A stretch of DNA of 64,000 nucleotides from Blepharisma stoltei (lineage: Eukaryota; Ciliophora; Heterotrichea; Heterotrichida; Blepharismidae), in contig CAJZBQ010000009.1 in the NCBI GenBank assembly GCA_914767885.1, positions 248,001 through 312,000 of the forward strand. Direction: 5' to 3'. Of the stretch, positions 22,358 to 32,834 are shown in pieces. Made by a program: the position numbers and the translations under genes. The notes under the pieces were generated by a model that had not been told where the DNA came from, did not search any database, and saw only the letters and a list, made by a program, of their open reading frames with translations. Numbering within the stretch: the stretch's first letter is position 1; every line of letters begins with the position of its first letter.

Positions 22358-23398
22358 TTATCTCCTTGGAGCCATGGGTGTCCAAGTTCTCCAATTAATA
22401 GGTGGTTGAGGTCTTGTTCCTATGATTTCCTCAATCCTGCCCAGAACATCAGCTGTCAGTTTTCCAACAACATTAACAGCTCCTATATTGTCTTCAACTT
22501 GACTAGGCCTGGTAGCTCCAAATATCGCGCTGCTTACATCGTTATTCTTGATGCACCAAGCAATTGCTAATTGTGCTTGTGTGCATTCCAGCTCCTGACT
22601 AATTCCTGCTAACCCTTCAAACATTCTTCTAGTTTTGTCTCTGTTTTCTGGCAAGAAAAAGCTCTGCATTAATTTTCTATTCCCAGGGGTCAAATTTGGG
22701 TCTAAGATTCTTGATCCCTCTGGAAAGTTTAAATCATTGTATTTCCCAGAAAGGATTCCTCCCATTAGAGGATTGAATATTGTAGCTCCCATTCCATAGC
22801 GTTCGTATAAAGGAACATAATCTACCTCTACCTTATTCCTGACAAACATGTTATACTTCACTTGCTCTGTGACTGGGTGTATAAACCCATACTTGTCACA
22901 AATTTTATGGATTTCTTGGATTTCGTATGCAGAAAACTCTGAAGTTCCCCAATAATCTGCTTTTCCTTTTTCAATTAAATGGTTAACTGTTCTAACTGTT
23001 TCTTCTATAGGTGTTTCATAATCAGGTTTATGCAGATACATCACATCAACAAAATCTAGCTGAAGCCTAGATAAGGATGCTTTCATACCTTGAATCAATC
23101 TTTTTCTGGATAATCCAGTTTTTTTACCACAATTAATAAATTTGGTCGCTATAACTAAATCATCACGATTTCAGTCACCTCGCTTTAAAATATTGCCGAA
23201 AATAGATTCTGCTGTGCCGTTTCCATACTGCTCTGCTGTGTCGAAGAAATTTATACCTGAGTCAATTGCTTTTGAGAAGCATTGAAATTGAGACTCTTCA
23301 GCTTCTGGAGTATGCCCTGTAAGCCAGTTTCCAAATGAAAGAGCTGAAACTTTGAGACCCGAATCTCCGAGATTGCGATAAAGCATAGAGTCTTTCAT
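22358..23398 (-). CDS. Kv-beta-like aldo-keto reductase (AKR6-type)
   Basis: 346 residues, NADPH-dependent aldo-keto reductase of the voltage-gated K+ channel beta-subunit/YajO group. The N terminus MLYRNLGDSGLKVSALSFGN is the family opener. Catalytic residues are visible as DSGINFFDTAEQYGNG (Asp, Tyr), a Lys in VIATKF, and a His in VDVMYLHKPD. Later motifs YWGTSEFSAYEI, AIAWCIKN and AIFGATRPSQVEDNIGA match the cofactor-binding C-terminal half. One TGA is read as Trp (23168-23170). Length equals the family. It may act as a soluble reductase or a channel partner; the sequence alone does not decide. Confidence 0.9.
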
Positions 23399-23647
23399 TT
23401 GGTGAAAAATTATAATGGGATATTGAATAATGCCAGCTTATTTTTAACTATAAAAATAAATAGCACTCGAAGCATAACAAAGTGCATTATTCAGAGATTA
23501 GAAAAATTTTTGATATTTTTAATGGAATTTGTTCAAATATTATTTGTTATGAAATGCGTTTTTTATGATTAATTATTATATACATAAATTAGAAATCCAA
23601 CTTTTTTCTCGAGATTGCTTACATGAATTAAACTTATCATTTCCTAA

Positions 23648-23957
23648 CTCCCCCTCCGTGAGCGAACAAAAAAATCTTGTTAGCTCACGGAGGGTGTTAA
23701 TATTTTTTTACAAAAATTTATATATAAATTTTAAAGAAATTTTTTTTTTTCGAATTTAAAAAAATCCCACTTCTCAAAAATTAGAAGGCAAATATTAATT
23801 TAATTTGTAAAATTATGTTTTAAAACGCAATTTATTTAAAATTAAACAGAATTAGCTCGAGATTTTATTATACTAATTATCACTTATATATCAAAATTTT
23901 TTCCCATAAAAATTTTTCTATTAAAAAAATTTTTGTTCGCTCACGGAGGGGGTGGAG
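23648..23957 (+). mobile_element. A-family MITE (A3), 310 bp, intergenic
   Basis: TAA duplications at 23645-23647 and 23958-23960. The left hairpin is CTCCGTGAGCGAACAAAA with TTGTTAGCTCACGGAGGG; the right end carries the inverted unit and GGAG. It lacks the second subterminal copy present in full-length elements. Confidence 0.85.
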
Positions 23958-24019
23958 TAAGGAAAAATATAAAAAATTAAGCTAAATCAATTTATTTAAC
24001 CTATACCAGGATTTGCTAA

Positions 24020-24083
24020 CTTTACCTTTAAGAATATCAAAACCAAAAGAGACAAAAAAATCTTGCTCGCTATTAAAAGGGAG
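24020..24083 (+). mobile_element. Possible 64-bp A-derived remnant
   Basis: TAA flanks (24017-24019, 24084-24086), CTTTACC start and AAAGGGAG end, with AATCTTGCTCGCTATTAAAA resembling a worn A unit. Too short and worn to be sure. Confidence 0.3.
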
Positions 24084-24282
24084 TAAGATTATCCATTATA
24101 TGCAAATATTTGAATACTCAACAATCAATTATCAAAAAATCATATCAGATAGCGATTTTTTCATACTAAATAATCTAAATGCTAGCTACCATAAAATAAA
24201 TATGGACAAAATAATTAAAAGTTAATAATATCAGATAAAAATGTATTTATTTTCTTTTACATCAGAAATTTAAATATTAAAA

Positions 24283-25604
24283 ATGAATTCAAGATACAGA
24301 CATATGACTTTAAATATTGAATGCAGCAATTGTCTGGCTGATTCAATATTCACTCCACTAGACATTGCAGATTCCGCAATGCTTAAATCACCACCAAACA
24401 CTCCATTTTTAGATCTTTATGAAAAACTTACTTCCTCAGTGGAGAACAAAAAAAGCATTCAGAAAATTCCTATTTTTGGGCGAAAAAAACCTCACGAGTT
24501 ACAAAAAAATTTTGCATGAAAAAAATTTTGATATATAAGTTATAATTAGTATAATGAGATCCCGACAAAAATTAATTTAATTTGCAAAATTCAACATTTC
24601 AATCTCAAATTTGTATATAATTTTTTAAAAATAAAATATTGATTTGCTCTGTCATGGAGGGGAGTTAGTAAAGAATTTCACTCTTCAGGTGTCAGTCATC
24701 TTCGGCAATTTTTACTGAAAAAACTTGTAAATGATTCCTACTTATCTAAGCATTGGCCTTATAAGAAAGTTTATTCTTTATTGAACTCAATTGCCCATGT
24801 GATGCTTTTTAATGAACTAGAAGTCATCTATTGAGGTATACTGATTAATTCTACATCACCTGAAGAAAGAACAATAAGTCCTAGAATGCTATCAATATTT
24901 ACAGCTTATCTAGCAAAAATTAGTATGAATGAAGATAATGAACCTTTTGAACAGTTTATGAATATGAAATTTCCGAAATTTAGGCTTAGTTTTAATAATT
25001 GGCTTCTTATTACAAGCTGCTCAGCAGAACCTAATTTAAAAGAACTCACCCCCTCTCTATCCGTGAGTGAGCAGGACCGTTGGAAAACTCCTTATTATTT
25101 TAAGTGAAAGCCAACCTGACGTGAACGAAAAAAAAAATTTTTGGTACAAACGTTGTTTATAAAATATATTTGAGATATAAGTGATAACTATTATAATGAA
25201 ATCTCTAGTTAATACTGTTGAATTTTAAACACAACCTTTACAAATTAAATTAATATTTGCTTTCCAATGTTCGCAAATCTGAATTTTTTAAAAAAAAAAT
25301 TACAATAAAAATATATATAAATTTTATTAGCTTCTCTCAAATTTTTTTTGTCCACTCATGGAGGGGGATTTAATATAAAAAATACAACCAGCTTATATAT
25401 TATTCGAAGAAAAAAAAAGAGAAAAAAGATTATACTGAAATGGTTGAATCTCTGATGAAATGCCCTGGGAAAAAAGAAGCTATTTCTTCAGAAAATGCAA
25501 GTGAAATTTCGAGTGTAGAAGATCTTGATGAAGAAATAGAAGCAGTTCAGCAAGATTTTCTAATAGAAGATAAGCTGTCACCTTTGGATATTGATGTCAG
25601 ATAA
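24283..25604 (+). CDS. Unknown hydrophilic protein, interrupted by A4 and A5
   Basis: ATG at 24283. The frame runs MNSRYRHMTLNIECSNCLAD..., crosses A4 in frame (YEKL|SKEFHSSGV), and continues through about 190 residues with predicted helices (HLRQFLLKKLVNDSYLSKHW, LLNSIAHVMLFNELEVIYWG) to A5. A5 carries TCA on the left and TTA on the right. Beyond A5 a coding stretch ends in an acidic tail (SSVEDLDEEIEAVQQDF) at TAA 25602-25604. That tail is one base out of register with the exon before A5; a 9-A run at 25410-25418 is the likely place of an indel. A cyclin-like or other helical fold is possible, but I do not recognise a family. Confidence 0.6.
24431..24664 (-). mobile_element. Diverged A-family IES (A4), 234 bp
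   Basis: TTA duplication (24428-24430, 24665-24667); ends CTTCC and GGGAG. The left part keeps GCATTCAGAAAATTCCTATT, comparable to ACCATTAGAAAAATCGCCAT of A2; the hairpin end is mostly lost. In-frame removal of 237 bp. Confidence 0.8.
25049..25369 (-). mobile_element. Diverged A-family IES (A5), about 321 bp
   Basis: Worn A-family copy with TCCGTGAGTGAGCAGGACCG at the left and TTTGTCCACTCATGGAGGGG at the right. The flanks are TCA (25046-25048) and TTA (25370-25372), so one copy has mutated. The phases of both flanks agree, which supports this junction. Confidence 0.65.
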
Positions 25605-25725
25605 ATAATAATTTAAAAAATAATCATTTCATAGCTATGGATAATGTTAAGAACTTTTGTAATTAATATTTAAACTCTTAATAATGGAAATAAATTAAAA
25701 TAAATTGCAAATTGGATCTAATTTT

Positions 25726-26540
25726 TAATACATAAAATGGCGATGTGTATATCCAGGTAGATTTTTATTAGTTCCTACAGCTGATAAGAAGCAACTTAGA
25801 AGTGTACTTTGGGACCCTTAATGTGGACTTCGACGTGATACCAGATGCTGTGGTCTGAATTCAGGATTAAGTTTTTTTTTTCCACAGCTACTAAGGGCAT
25901 ATATCCATCACCCGGTAGATCCAGGTTTTTCTTTCTGGATCAAACTACTCCCAAATCACTCGATGCTGGGAGTAAGAGCCCATAGTCCGCGCAGTCAACA
26001 CTGAAGCTGAAAAGGCTTCACACTTAACTAAATTAAATAATTACTTATAAAGAAGTCCACTGCAGGCCCGCAGGCCACTAATCGCCTCCGCATAATGCTC
26101 CACCGTTTGCTTGCCAGTTCGGACACAGCCTTCAATTGTATTGTCCTTACGAACGAGGGCTGCACTATTTGTTTTCAAAAAAATTTGAAAAACAAATTTT
26201 CTGTTCAGTTTTCAGCCAAGATGAAGCCCAGAGAGCCCAGGGCACAGCACCTGCTATCACGTTGGGGTATTTGCCCTATTGGCCAAGTGTGCTGGGTGTC
26301 CCCTTTTCAACTCCAGCAAACCATCTCCCACAGGGGTAAACCTTGACCTGGATATGAGTAAGTGATCGGCTAGCACGGAATTGCGCTCCACAAAATCAAG
26401 TAAAAACTGACCGGAAGACATTTCCGAATGCCCTGTCCCCTTCCACAAGCTCTCCGACTTTACCCATATGCCTACCGGCTGCAGTGCTAAGAGGTTTGGT
26501 TTGCTCACCACGCCATTTCAATGTATATGAAGCTAAAGGC
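25726..26540. mobile_element. GC-rich island N, probable decayed retroposon
   Basis: Much richer in GC than its surroundings. It shares two patches with M: AATTCAGGATTAAGTTTT, and CCATAGTCCGCGCAGTCAAC versus CCATAGCCCGCCCACTCAAC. Hairpins include GATCCAGG...CTGGATC (25918-25941). ATCTAATTTT occurs just left (25716-25725) and at 26753-26762, a possible target duplication around N plus S, but it is AT-rich and could be chance. Frames inside are short and I do not call genes. Confidence 0.5.
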
Positions 26541-26580
26541 AAGAAGAAAGTATTCCTCACTAGTCAGCGCACAGCAGGCT

Positions 26581-26754
26581 TTTCGATATATACCTGTTTG
26601 CCAAGAATAGGCCACTAAGGAGCATTTTTTGGTTCGCCATTCTTAACTTTGTTAGCCAGAAAATATGGCATGCTAAACGAATTTGGCAAGCCAGTTATTG
26701 TCTGGCCAACCAAAAAATGCTCCTTAGTGGGCTATTCTTGGTAAATAAGTATAT
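26581..26754. mobile_element. Palindromic element S
   Basis: Outer arms ATATATACCTGTTTGCCAAG and the inverse of ATATACTTATTTACCAAGAA, then a perfect inner arm around TAAGGAGCATTTTTTGG/CCAAAAAATGCTCCTTA. The loop is about 85 bp. It ends in TATAT like the other foldback elements. Intergenic. Confidence 0.65.
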
Positions 26755-26762
26755 CTAATTTT

Positions 26763-27001
26763 AGAATCAATAAAGCCAAAAATGCTTTATCAGATTTTCT
26801 AATTTAATAAGATTAATGGCTTATTTTCATACCAATCCTATTATTTAAAATTATAGCATTTAAATGAAATTCCCCTATACTTGCATAAAATTTTAAGTTA
26901 ATTTTTACTATAACGATTTTCGGACATGATGATTTTTGTCATCAAAAAGTTGAAAGTTTTATCCTGAGCCGTTTAAAATAAAAAAAATAATTGGTGAGGA
27001 A
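26763..27001. other. Non-coding spacer
   Basis: AT-rich, with nothing recognised. The spacer beyond the small frame at 27002-27223 (27224-27618) is likewise empty except for a short coding-like scrap near 27390-27470 (WLRAVFEAVYVDAIGTTDG) that ends in stops. Confidence 0.4.
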
Positions 27002-27223
27002 ATGTGCATTAGAATGAATAATTGCAGTACTGGATCTTTGGAAACTGAAGATGAAGTAGAACGGAGGCTTTTGTGTGCACAGAGCATGCAGACACACATG
27101 ATTTTTTCATGAGGTTGTGAAGTCTTTGAAGTGGAAATTCTACTAATTCTTTACCTTTTTGCAATGAATGAAATCATTCTAAATATTAGCCATTTTCCTG
27201 ATTATTATGTGAATATAAGATAA
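27002..27223 (+). CDS. Possible small protein, 73 residues
   Basis: ATG to TAA with one TGA read as Trp: MCIRMNNCSTGSLETEDEVE..., then a hydrophobic stretch (VEILLILYLFAMNEIILNIS) in the second half. There is no homologue I recognise and no neighbour support; codon make-up is plausible. It may be a fragment of a decayed gene. Confidence 0.25.
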
Positions 27224-27618
27224 TGATAACAAGCAGAAAATATTATTTTCTCTATGTTTAAGTATAAGTATAGTTTTTGATGGACTATCTAAGATGGGGT
27301 GTGTGCAAGTGGGCATTACAATAAAAATCAAAATTTAAATTATGTGGATTTTCAATGAAAATACCTAATGAACCTAAATAATAAAGTTGCTTGGTTGCGA
27401 GCTGTTTTTGAAGCTGTTTATGTTGATGCTATTGGCACTACTGATGGCAGGTGTTGATAATTGTAGAGATGCTAACGCAGTTATAAAGAAAGGGGAAATG
27501 CTGCAAACTAGCATTAAATAATAAATAATAGGATAGTTGAAGTTTTAAAATATTAATCCTTTTACTTATAAAATCAAATAATTGAAATAAATATATATAA
27601 TGTTCATCTTAGATTAAT

Positions 27619-28140
27619 TTATAGCGATTGGCTCTCTTCATTGCTTCAAAACAAAAGACAGTCCTTAAGACAATTTGTGTCTCTCTTGATTTTAAACTCA
27701 CACACAAAAGCAGTTGTCGGTTGATATTCATAATAATAATTATCCAACTGGGCCACAATTTCGAAGTTTTGATTTTTATAAAAATTAACTGCGGCTTCAT
27801 TGCTTGTCCACACATGAAGTGTTATGCTGCTAATTTTGGATATTTTAGAAGCAATTTCTTTAAGATGTTCCATCATTCTGCTGCCTATTTTCATTCTTTT
27901 ATAGTCAAGGGCGACATCAAAATCCATGATATAAAGATTTGAAGTTTTATTTTTAAATCTTGCAACTAATGACCCAACACATATGTCGTCTAAATAGCAT
28001 AGAAATGAATATTCTTTTCAGTCAGTCATGCAATGATACTCATATCAAAAATCGTGGGTAACATTTGAATAGCTTTGAATTTTTCGCATCTCTGTTACAT
28101 TTGAGAGACTTATGTTATGGAATGTCAGATTTGATTGCAT
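27619..28140 (-). CDS. GNAT-family N-acetyltransferase
   Basis: 173 residues from ATG 28138-28140 to TAA 27619-27621, with TGA as Trp at three places including near the C terminus. The acetyl-CoA-binding core is visible: LYIMDFDVALDYKRMKIGSR follows the motif-A pattern V...R/QxxGxG/A (RMKIGS), then MMEHLKEIASKI helix and SSITLHVWTSNEAAVNFYKN, NFEIV, the typical motif-B 'N..A..FY...GF' of the NAA10/NAA50 group. The enzyme would transfer acetyl from acetyl-CoA to an amine, possibly a protein N terminus; the substrate is not visible. No insertion or intron. Confidence 0.85.
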
Positions 28141-28296
28141 ATTTATAAAATATATTGACATTTTTTCTAGTTACAAATAATCTCAAGGCAAGTTTAAGCC
28201 TCAATAAGGGAGCTTAAAGAATAATTAATGCACATTATGGCTTGTGCTATATTCATATCGTTTCAATCTAACCTAAAATATTAAAACATAAATATT

Positions 28297-28921
28297 AAAT
28301 TTCCCCCATATGAGTGAATAAAATCTTTTTCGTACACTATAGTAGGGTTTAATTTTTTTTAGATGAAATCTAACTCGAAAAATAGATATTAACTCCCCCC
28401 CCTCCGTGAGTGAACAAAAAAATTTTGTTCACTCACGGAGGGGGGTTAATTTTGTTTTTTTAAAAAAAATTTATATTTAAATTTTCTAAAAATTTGTTTC
28501 GAAATTTAAAAAAATCCTAATTCGCAAAAAATTGGAAAGCAAATATTAATTTTAATTTATAAAATTTATGTTTTAAAAAGCAATTCGTTTAAAATTAAAC
28601 AGAAATTAGCTCTAGATTTCATTATACTAATTATCACTTATATATCAAATTTTTTTTCCATAAAAAAATTTTTCTATTAAAAAATTTTTGTTCACTCACT
28701 GAGGGGGTGGGTTTTTGGGCAAAAAATAGGGATTTTTCTAATGGTTTTGTTCACTCACGGAGGGGGGGGAGTAAGAAATTCTATTGAATTAGCTAGAGGT
28801 TTCATCATAATAATTATTATTTATGCATCAAAATAACTTTACAAAATAGCTTGCTTGTTCACTAAGATGAGCCTTTCCCAAAAATAGGTTTTCCAATGGC
28901 CTTGCTTGACCATGGGACATA
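28297..28921 (+). mobile_element. Old, worn A-family element split by a younger one
   Basis: Left part 28297-28389: TTTCCCCCATATGAGTGAAT resembles the unit, then ACACTATAGTAGGGTTTAAT resembles the inner end of the hairpin. Right part 28775-28921: the interior pattern ATTGAATTAGCTAGAGGTTT..., GCTTGTTCACTAAGATGAGC and AATAGGTTTTCCAATGGCCT follow the A right half in order. A6 lies between, in the same orientation. Confidence 0.6.
28393..28771 (+). mobile_element. A-family MITE (A6), 379 bp, nested in an older A copy
   Basis: TAA duplications (28390-28392, 28772-28774). It has a complete left hairpin (CTCCGTGAGTGAACAAAA and inverse), an intact interior, and both right subterminal inverted units. 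It is close in sequence to A9. Confidence 0.85.
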
Positions 28922-28929
28922 TTAAGAAT

Positions 28930-29998
28930 TTAGTAAAAGTTGGGCATACATGATAAAAGTGAAATTGTACCTTTTAATACTTCTACTCCTTCTTTCCCAG
29001 CTGTTTTTCAAGCACTTGGCAGTCTATCAATAATTCTAATCATTCAACCACTTTCCTGCTCGGGCTGAGGATATTGATCTATGTTTTGAAAGCCATAACT
29101 AGTGATCTCACGATCATAATTATATTGTGGTGCATATTTAGCGTGCCCTTATCCTTTTGCCTCCTCAGGAGCTTGGTGTTTTGACTCGTCATCTTCAAGT
29201 GGAGAGCCAACAACAAGATGGCTAATCCAGACATAAAGATCTGGTTTGTCAAATTGAAGGAGATGAGTCCCACATAGCTGCAAGCATAAGAACACTCCTT
29301 TAGCGTGCCCATGCTATACGAACTGGTAAAGAGTTTCCATATAAGTTTTCATTATCGTTTTTATATAATGTTGTCATAATTTTAGAGCATTTGCACTCTG
29401 AATACAATTTTTTATTTTGATTGCATATACATTCATATGGAATTTTATATGAGGGCAAATAAAATTCATCAAAAGTTTTTTCCTTTAATCCATCATTTGT
29501 ATAGTAATATGGATACAAAATGAAATATTTACTATTTTTGCAATATAAATACAGTGATAATTTAGAATTACCATATGAGGAAATCTTCCAGCCTATTTGA
29601 TCTTGAAAAGCGATTTTTATTATACTTACATTGAAAAAATTGGCAAAGCTAAGTAAGAGTTTGGCTTGAATTTGTCTTTTGTTGAACTTCTGGCTAATAA
29701 TTTTAGCAGCTGTACTTGAAAAATAATAATTATCAGTTAAGCCATCAAGCTTATTGCAATCCCGATCGGCAATGATGCTTTCAATATTTTGGGGTTCTCC
29801 TGTAAACTCGAACACCTCTCGGAGTTTGCTAAGACATTTGAGGTCAGAGGGATTATAAAAGATAATTGATTCAATTAACGATAGAAGTAGGGATTCTAAA
29901 ATTTCTGTCTTATCAGGTATTTCCCTTGACATATAAAACTGAGCCTTTATGAATTCTAAATCAATTGTGGAATGAAGTTGCTCTCTTTGTTTCCACAT
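28930..29998 (-). CDS. Unknown protein with a Cys-rich segment; one IES
   Basis: ATG 29996-29998 to TAA 28930-28932; 296 residues after removing IES X. The first 200 residues are largely helical (EILESLLLSLIESIIFYN) followed by mixed regions (NFFNVSIIKIAFQDQIGW). A Cys cluster sits at about 190-205 (YECICNQNKKLYSECKCSK), which could bind zinc. The C-terminal part (KYAPQYNYDREITSYGFQ...WMIRIIDRLPSAWKTAGKEG) is coding-like but matches nothing I know. TA-TA removal of X joins NSLPVR to KYAPQY exactly. TGA is Trp twice after the junction. Function unknown. Confidence 0.65.
29139..29316. mobile_element. 178-bp IES (X) with internal 12-bp direct repeat
   Basis: TA at 29139-29140 and 29317-29318. 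TTTAGCGTGCCC occurs at the left junction (29137-29148) and again 162 bp on (29299-29310). The span between those repeats is in frame and open except for one stop. The TA-TA junction is preferred because it alone links the upstream and downstream frames. Confidence 0.6.
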
Positions 29999-30523
29999 TC
30001 TATATTATTATAAAAAGGCCATTTAAAATTTATTAAGATTCCTGTATGTTTTTAAGTTTAGTTTAAGTTTAAGTTTAATGAATTTTTCTAACACATTTAG
30101 TGCTTTTTAAGTCTTCTTTATTGGAGTTCAGCTACGATAGCAGCTCTGAGCAACGTTAGGTCAACCCGCCTAACCGTCGAACCGTTAAAGTTATCAAGCC
30201 CTTCAGACTTCTCTCGTCAGTGCCAGCCTCAGCACTGACTACTTCTCTTCAAGCCGAAACCCTCAGCTTGACTTCTCTTACTAAGTTCGGTTTATAGGTC
30301 CGACCTGATGCATCAGGACTAGGGACCCATCCCTAACTGCCATTTTAAATATTATGCTGAATATTTTAGCTAAAACCTATAATTTTTTCATTTATAAATT
30401 TCCAATTATCTGCCTTTTTAAATAGCAAAATAGGAAAAAAATCATATTTGTTTACTTTTAATAGATTTTCTCTTACAATATTATGCATCAGCTTAATAAT
30501 TTTGAAAATTTGTTAGATTAAAT
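29999..30523. other. Divergent spacer with a small GC-rich island
   Basis: 30118-30345 is GC-rich with hairpins (GTCAGTGCC/AGCACTGAC near 30218-30242; CCTGATGCATCAGG near 30304). No ends were identified. The rest is AT-rich upstream sequence for the two divergent genes. Confidence 0.45.
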
Positions 30524-31826
30524 ATGAAAGTTCAACGATGTGCAGGCCCAACTAGAAAAGTTTTCGTAAATATTCGTGATGTCCATAAACAGTCACCGCC
30601 TCTCCGAACTAACAAATCACCAAGCAGAGGAATATTAGTCCCGAAACCTCCTGAGCCTAAATCAGAGCCACATTTTATTCGTAAAAAAGTTGATTCTTTC
30701 AGATGCCACACTCCAGACCAAGGAGGAGGCAAGCCACAGTCTCCACAAACACTGCCCCCACTAGCTCAAAAAAAAGGAAATTCTTCTATTTCAAACTCGC
30801 CTTCACATTCTAATTCATCCACATGCCAAAGATGATATACTCCTACCCATTTTAAACCTAAAGAAATAGATACACATATTCTTCTCCCCAAGTCTCCCAT
30901 AGATAAAGAAGATATTTGCACTCCCTATGAATTAAAAAGTAAGCAAAGGCTTACAAATAGAAATGCAGAAATTAGAAGATCTTTTAAACAAATACCTCAA
31001 CCGCCTGAAAAAATGCAGAGAGTTGATTTAAGAAAAGGCAGTTTTTCGAAAAAACAGATAGCAACAGCGCTAGCGAGTGCAAACACCAGTGCAAATCTAT
31101 CAAAAATTGATCTGGACATTTCAAAACTTTCTTTAAAATGTGAAGAAATTTTACAGCCGTGGGAAGACTTATCAACAAATAATCAATCGACAAATCCGAC
31201 TCCAGATTTGAGTTCATCAGGACTGAATAGATTTCAGCATCTATCCAAAGGATATAGGCTTGATAAGCAGTCATTTGCTAACTCCCCCCCGCGAGTGAAC
31301 AAAATCATTAGAAAAAATCCTATTTTTGCCCAAAAACCCACCCTCCGTGAGCGCACAAAAATCTTTTTAATAGAAAAAAATTTTTACGAAAAAAATTTTG
31401 ATATATAAGTGATAATTATTATAATGAAATCTCGAGCTAATTCTGTATAATTTTAATGAAATTGCGTTTTTAAAACATAAATTTTTATAAATTAAATTAA
31501 TGTTTGCTTCCCAATTTTTGCAAATTAGGATTTTTTTTTAAAATTTTCAAAAAAAAATTAACCCCCTCCTTGAGCGAACAAATTTTTTTTGTTCACTCAC
31601 GGAGGGGAGTAAGGAAATAGATAAGCAAACCCGAAGAACTCGATCAGAAAATAGTTCAACTGAGAAGCAGCCTAAAGGAATTCAAGCTTATACGCCAGAG
31701 CCGCCTTTGCTACATCCATGGCAGAAATTTATGCAAGATCTGGATGATATATCAAATATTGCAGATAATAAACAAAGTAATAAGTTTATTAAACCTAAAG
31801 GACCTATCAGAGCAAGACACCTGTAA
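30524..31826 (+). CDS. Proline/serine-rich, probably disordered protein
   Basis: 323 residues after removing A7 (972 nt). The N-terminal half is low-complexity and basic (SPPLRTNKSPSRGILVPKPP, GKPQSPQTLPPLAQ, SSISNSPSHSNSS). The second half has a short helical region (KKQIATALASANTSANLSKI) and a C-terminal tail rich in Lys/Arg. TGA at 30833-30835 is Trp. The TAA-flanked element is removed at ...KQSFA|KEIDKQTRR. No domain is recognised; it looks like a cytoskeletal or regulatory linker. The convergent neighbour starts 30 bp beyond its stop. Confidence 0.75.
31282..31609 (-). mobile_element. A-family IES (A7), 328 bp
   Basis: TAA duplication (31279-31281, 31610-31612). Left C run then the unit; right hairpin CTCCTTGAGCGAACAAATTT with its inverse GTTCACTCACGGAGGGGAG. 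Removal leaves one TAA and the host frame stays open to its stop. Confidence 0.9.
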
Positions 31827-31856
31827 TAATTTGAAAATAATTTAAATTTAATTACA

Positions 31857-32834
31857 CTATAAAGAAATTGTAATACTTCCTATATATCCCGAATTTGAAA
31901 CTTCAAACAACACCCCTTTAAAGCTGAAATATCTTGTCGGCTCAAACCCATACGGATACCTTCTATTTCCTTCATCTTTTGGATGGCCTTCAAAAATCTC
32001 TATAATTTCATCCCACTTTGTAAGCGGATTCACTAGATGCTCATTAACAAAAAGTTTAAAATTACAGCGGTCATATTCGTTAAATAAATAATAATCTGGC
32101 ATATTTGTATATAGGATTGCTTTTTTTAACTGGTTAGAGTTTCCATCAAACATCAAGTCAAAGCCCTCTGAAAAATAATTATAAAAATAGTCATTGGATT
32201 GCACATTTTGGCTTTGCTTATAAAATAGCTCATCAGGCGGGCCTAAGATCTCAATAACAGTCTCTGGAAATGACCCTCAAGCAAGCTCAATTGATTTCCC
32301 ATTAGGTGTTTTTACTATGATTTTTTCATTCAAATATACCAAATATTCATTGATTTTTGGCATTTGTATCCCCTGAATTTCTGGCAGTTTATTCCCTTTA
32401 TGAATTAAAATTTTTGATAATTTTCCTTGATCACGTATTATGCTCATGCCATGATAAGTCTCCAATATAATATTTTCATCTAAATAATTCGGCATAAATG
32501 AGTCCTCCAAATCATTAAGAATTTCTTGATAATTCGAGTACATTTGGGATTTAAAAACAATGAGGATATTTGGTGCTTCACATTCAGTACAATTTATTTC
32601 AATAATAATTAGTTTCTGATAGAGCTCGTCAAATACCAATTTAATTCGGCAATCAGGGACTATCAGATAAATTCTTTTAGTTTCTATTTCTTCGACTACT
32701 TGAACTTCTGGGATTTTGGTGCTGAGATTTTTGAATTTATTGATAGCTTTGGTGATGCTCATGCCAAGGGTAAATTGTCCGCCAAGGCCTTTTCCAGGAA
32801 TTACATGTAAAGAATCCATTTTATTTTTAAGCAT
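31857..32834 (-). CDS. PHAF1: PHAF1 (UPF0183/C16orf70) homologue
   Basis: 325 residues; homologue of phagosome assembly factor 1, a conserved eukaryotic protein linked to autophagosome/phagophore PI3P recognition. Diagnostic pieces are the N-terminal PGKGLGGQFTLGMSITKAIN, the mid block DCRIKLVFDELYQKLIIIEI, and the strongly conserved ETVIEILGPPDELFYKQ...SNDYFYNYFSEGFDLMFDGN...YLFNEYDRCNFKLF. TGA at 32274-32276 is Trp. It is shorter than the animal protein (about 420) because the middle and C-terminal extensions are missing. No intron or insertion. It ends 30 bp from the convergent proline-rich gene. Confidence 0.9.

Larger units (their letters stand above)
23399..24282. other. Intergenic region holding A3 and an A-like scrap
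   Basis: Apart from A3 (23648-23957) and the small A-like remnant at 24020-24083, the sequence is AT-rich with no gene visible. Confidence 0.5.

Noticed and set aside
26095-26511. Overlapping frames on both strands of island N
   Set aside because: Frames on opposite strands compete, no known domain was found, and they are probably remnants or chance.
25716-26762. ATCTAATTTT as a firm target duplication around N and S
   Set aside because: It is ten AT-rich bases and S has its own ends; kept only as a possibility in the N entry.
29079-29312. 77-residue minus-strand frame MGTLKECSYACSYVG...
   Set aside because: It overlaps IES X in a different frame from the gene and disappears on excision.
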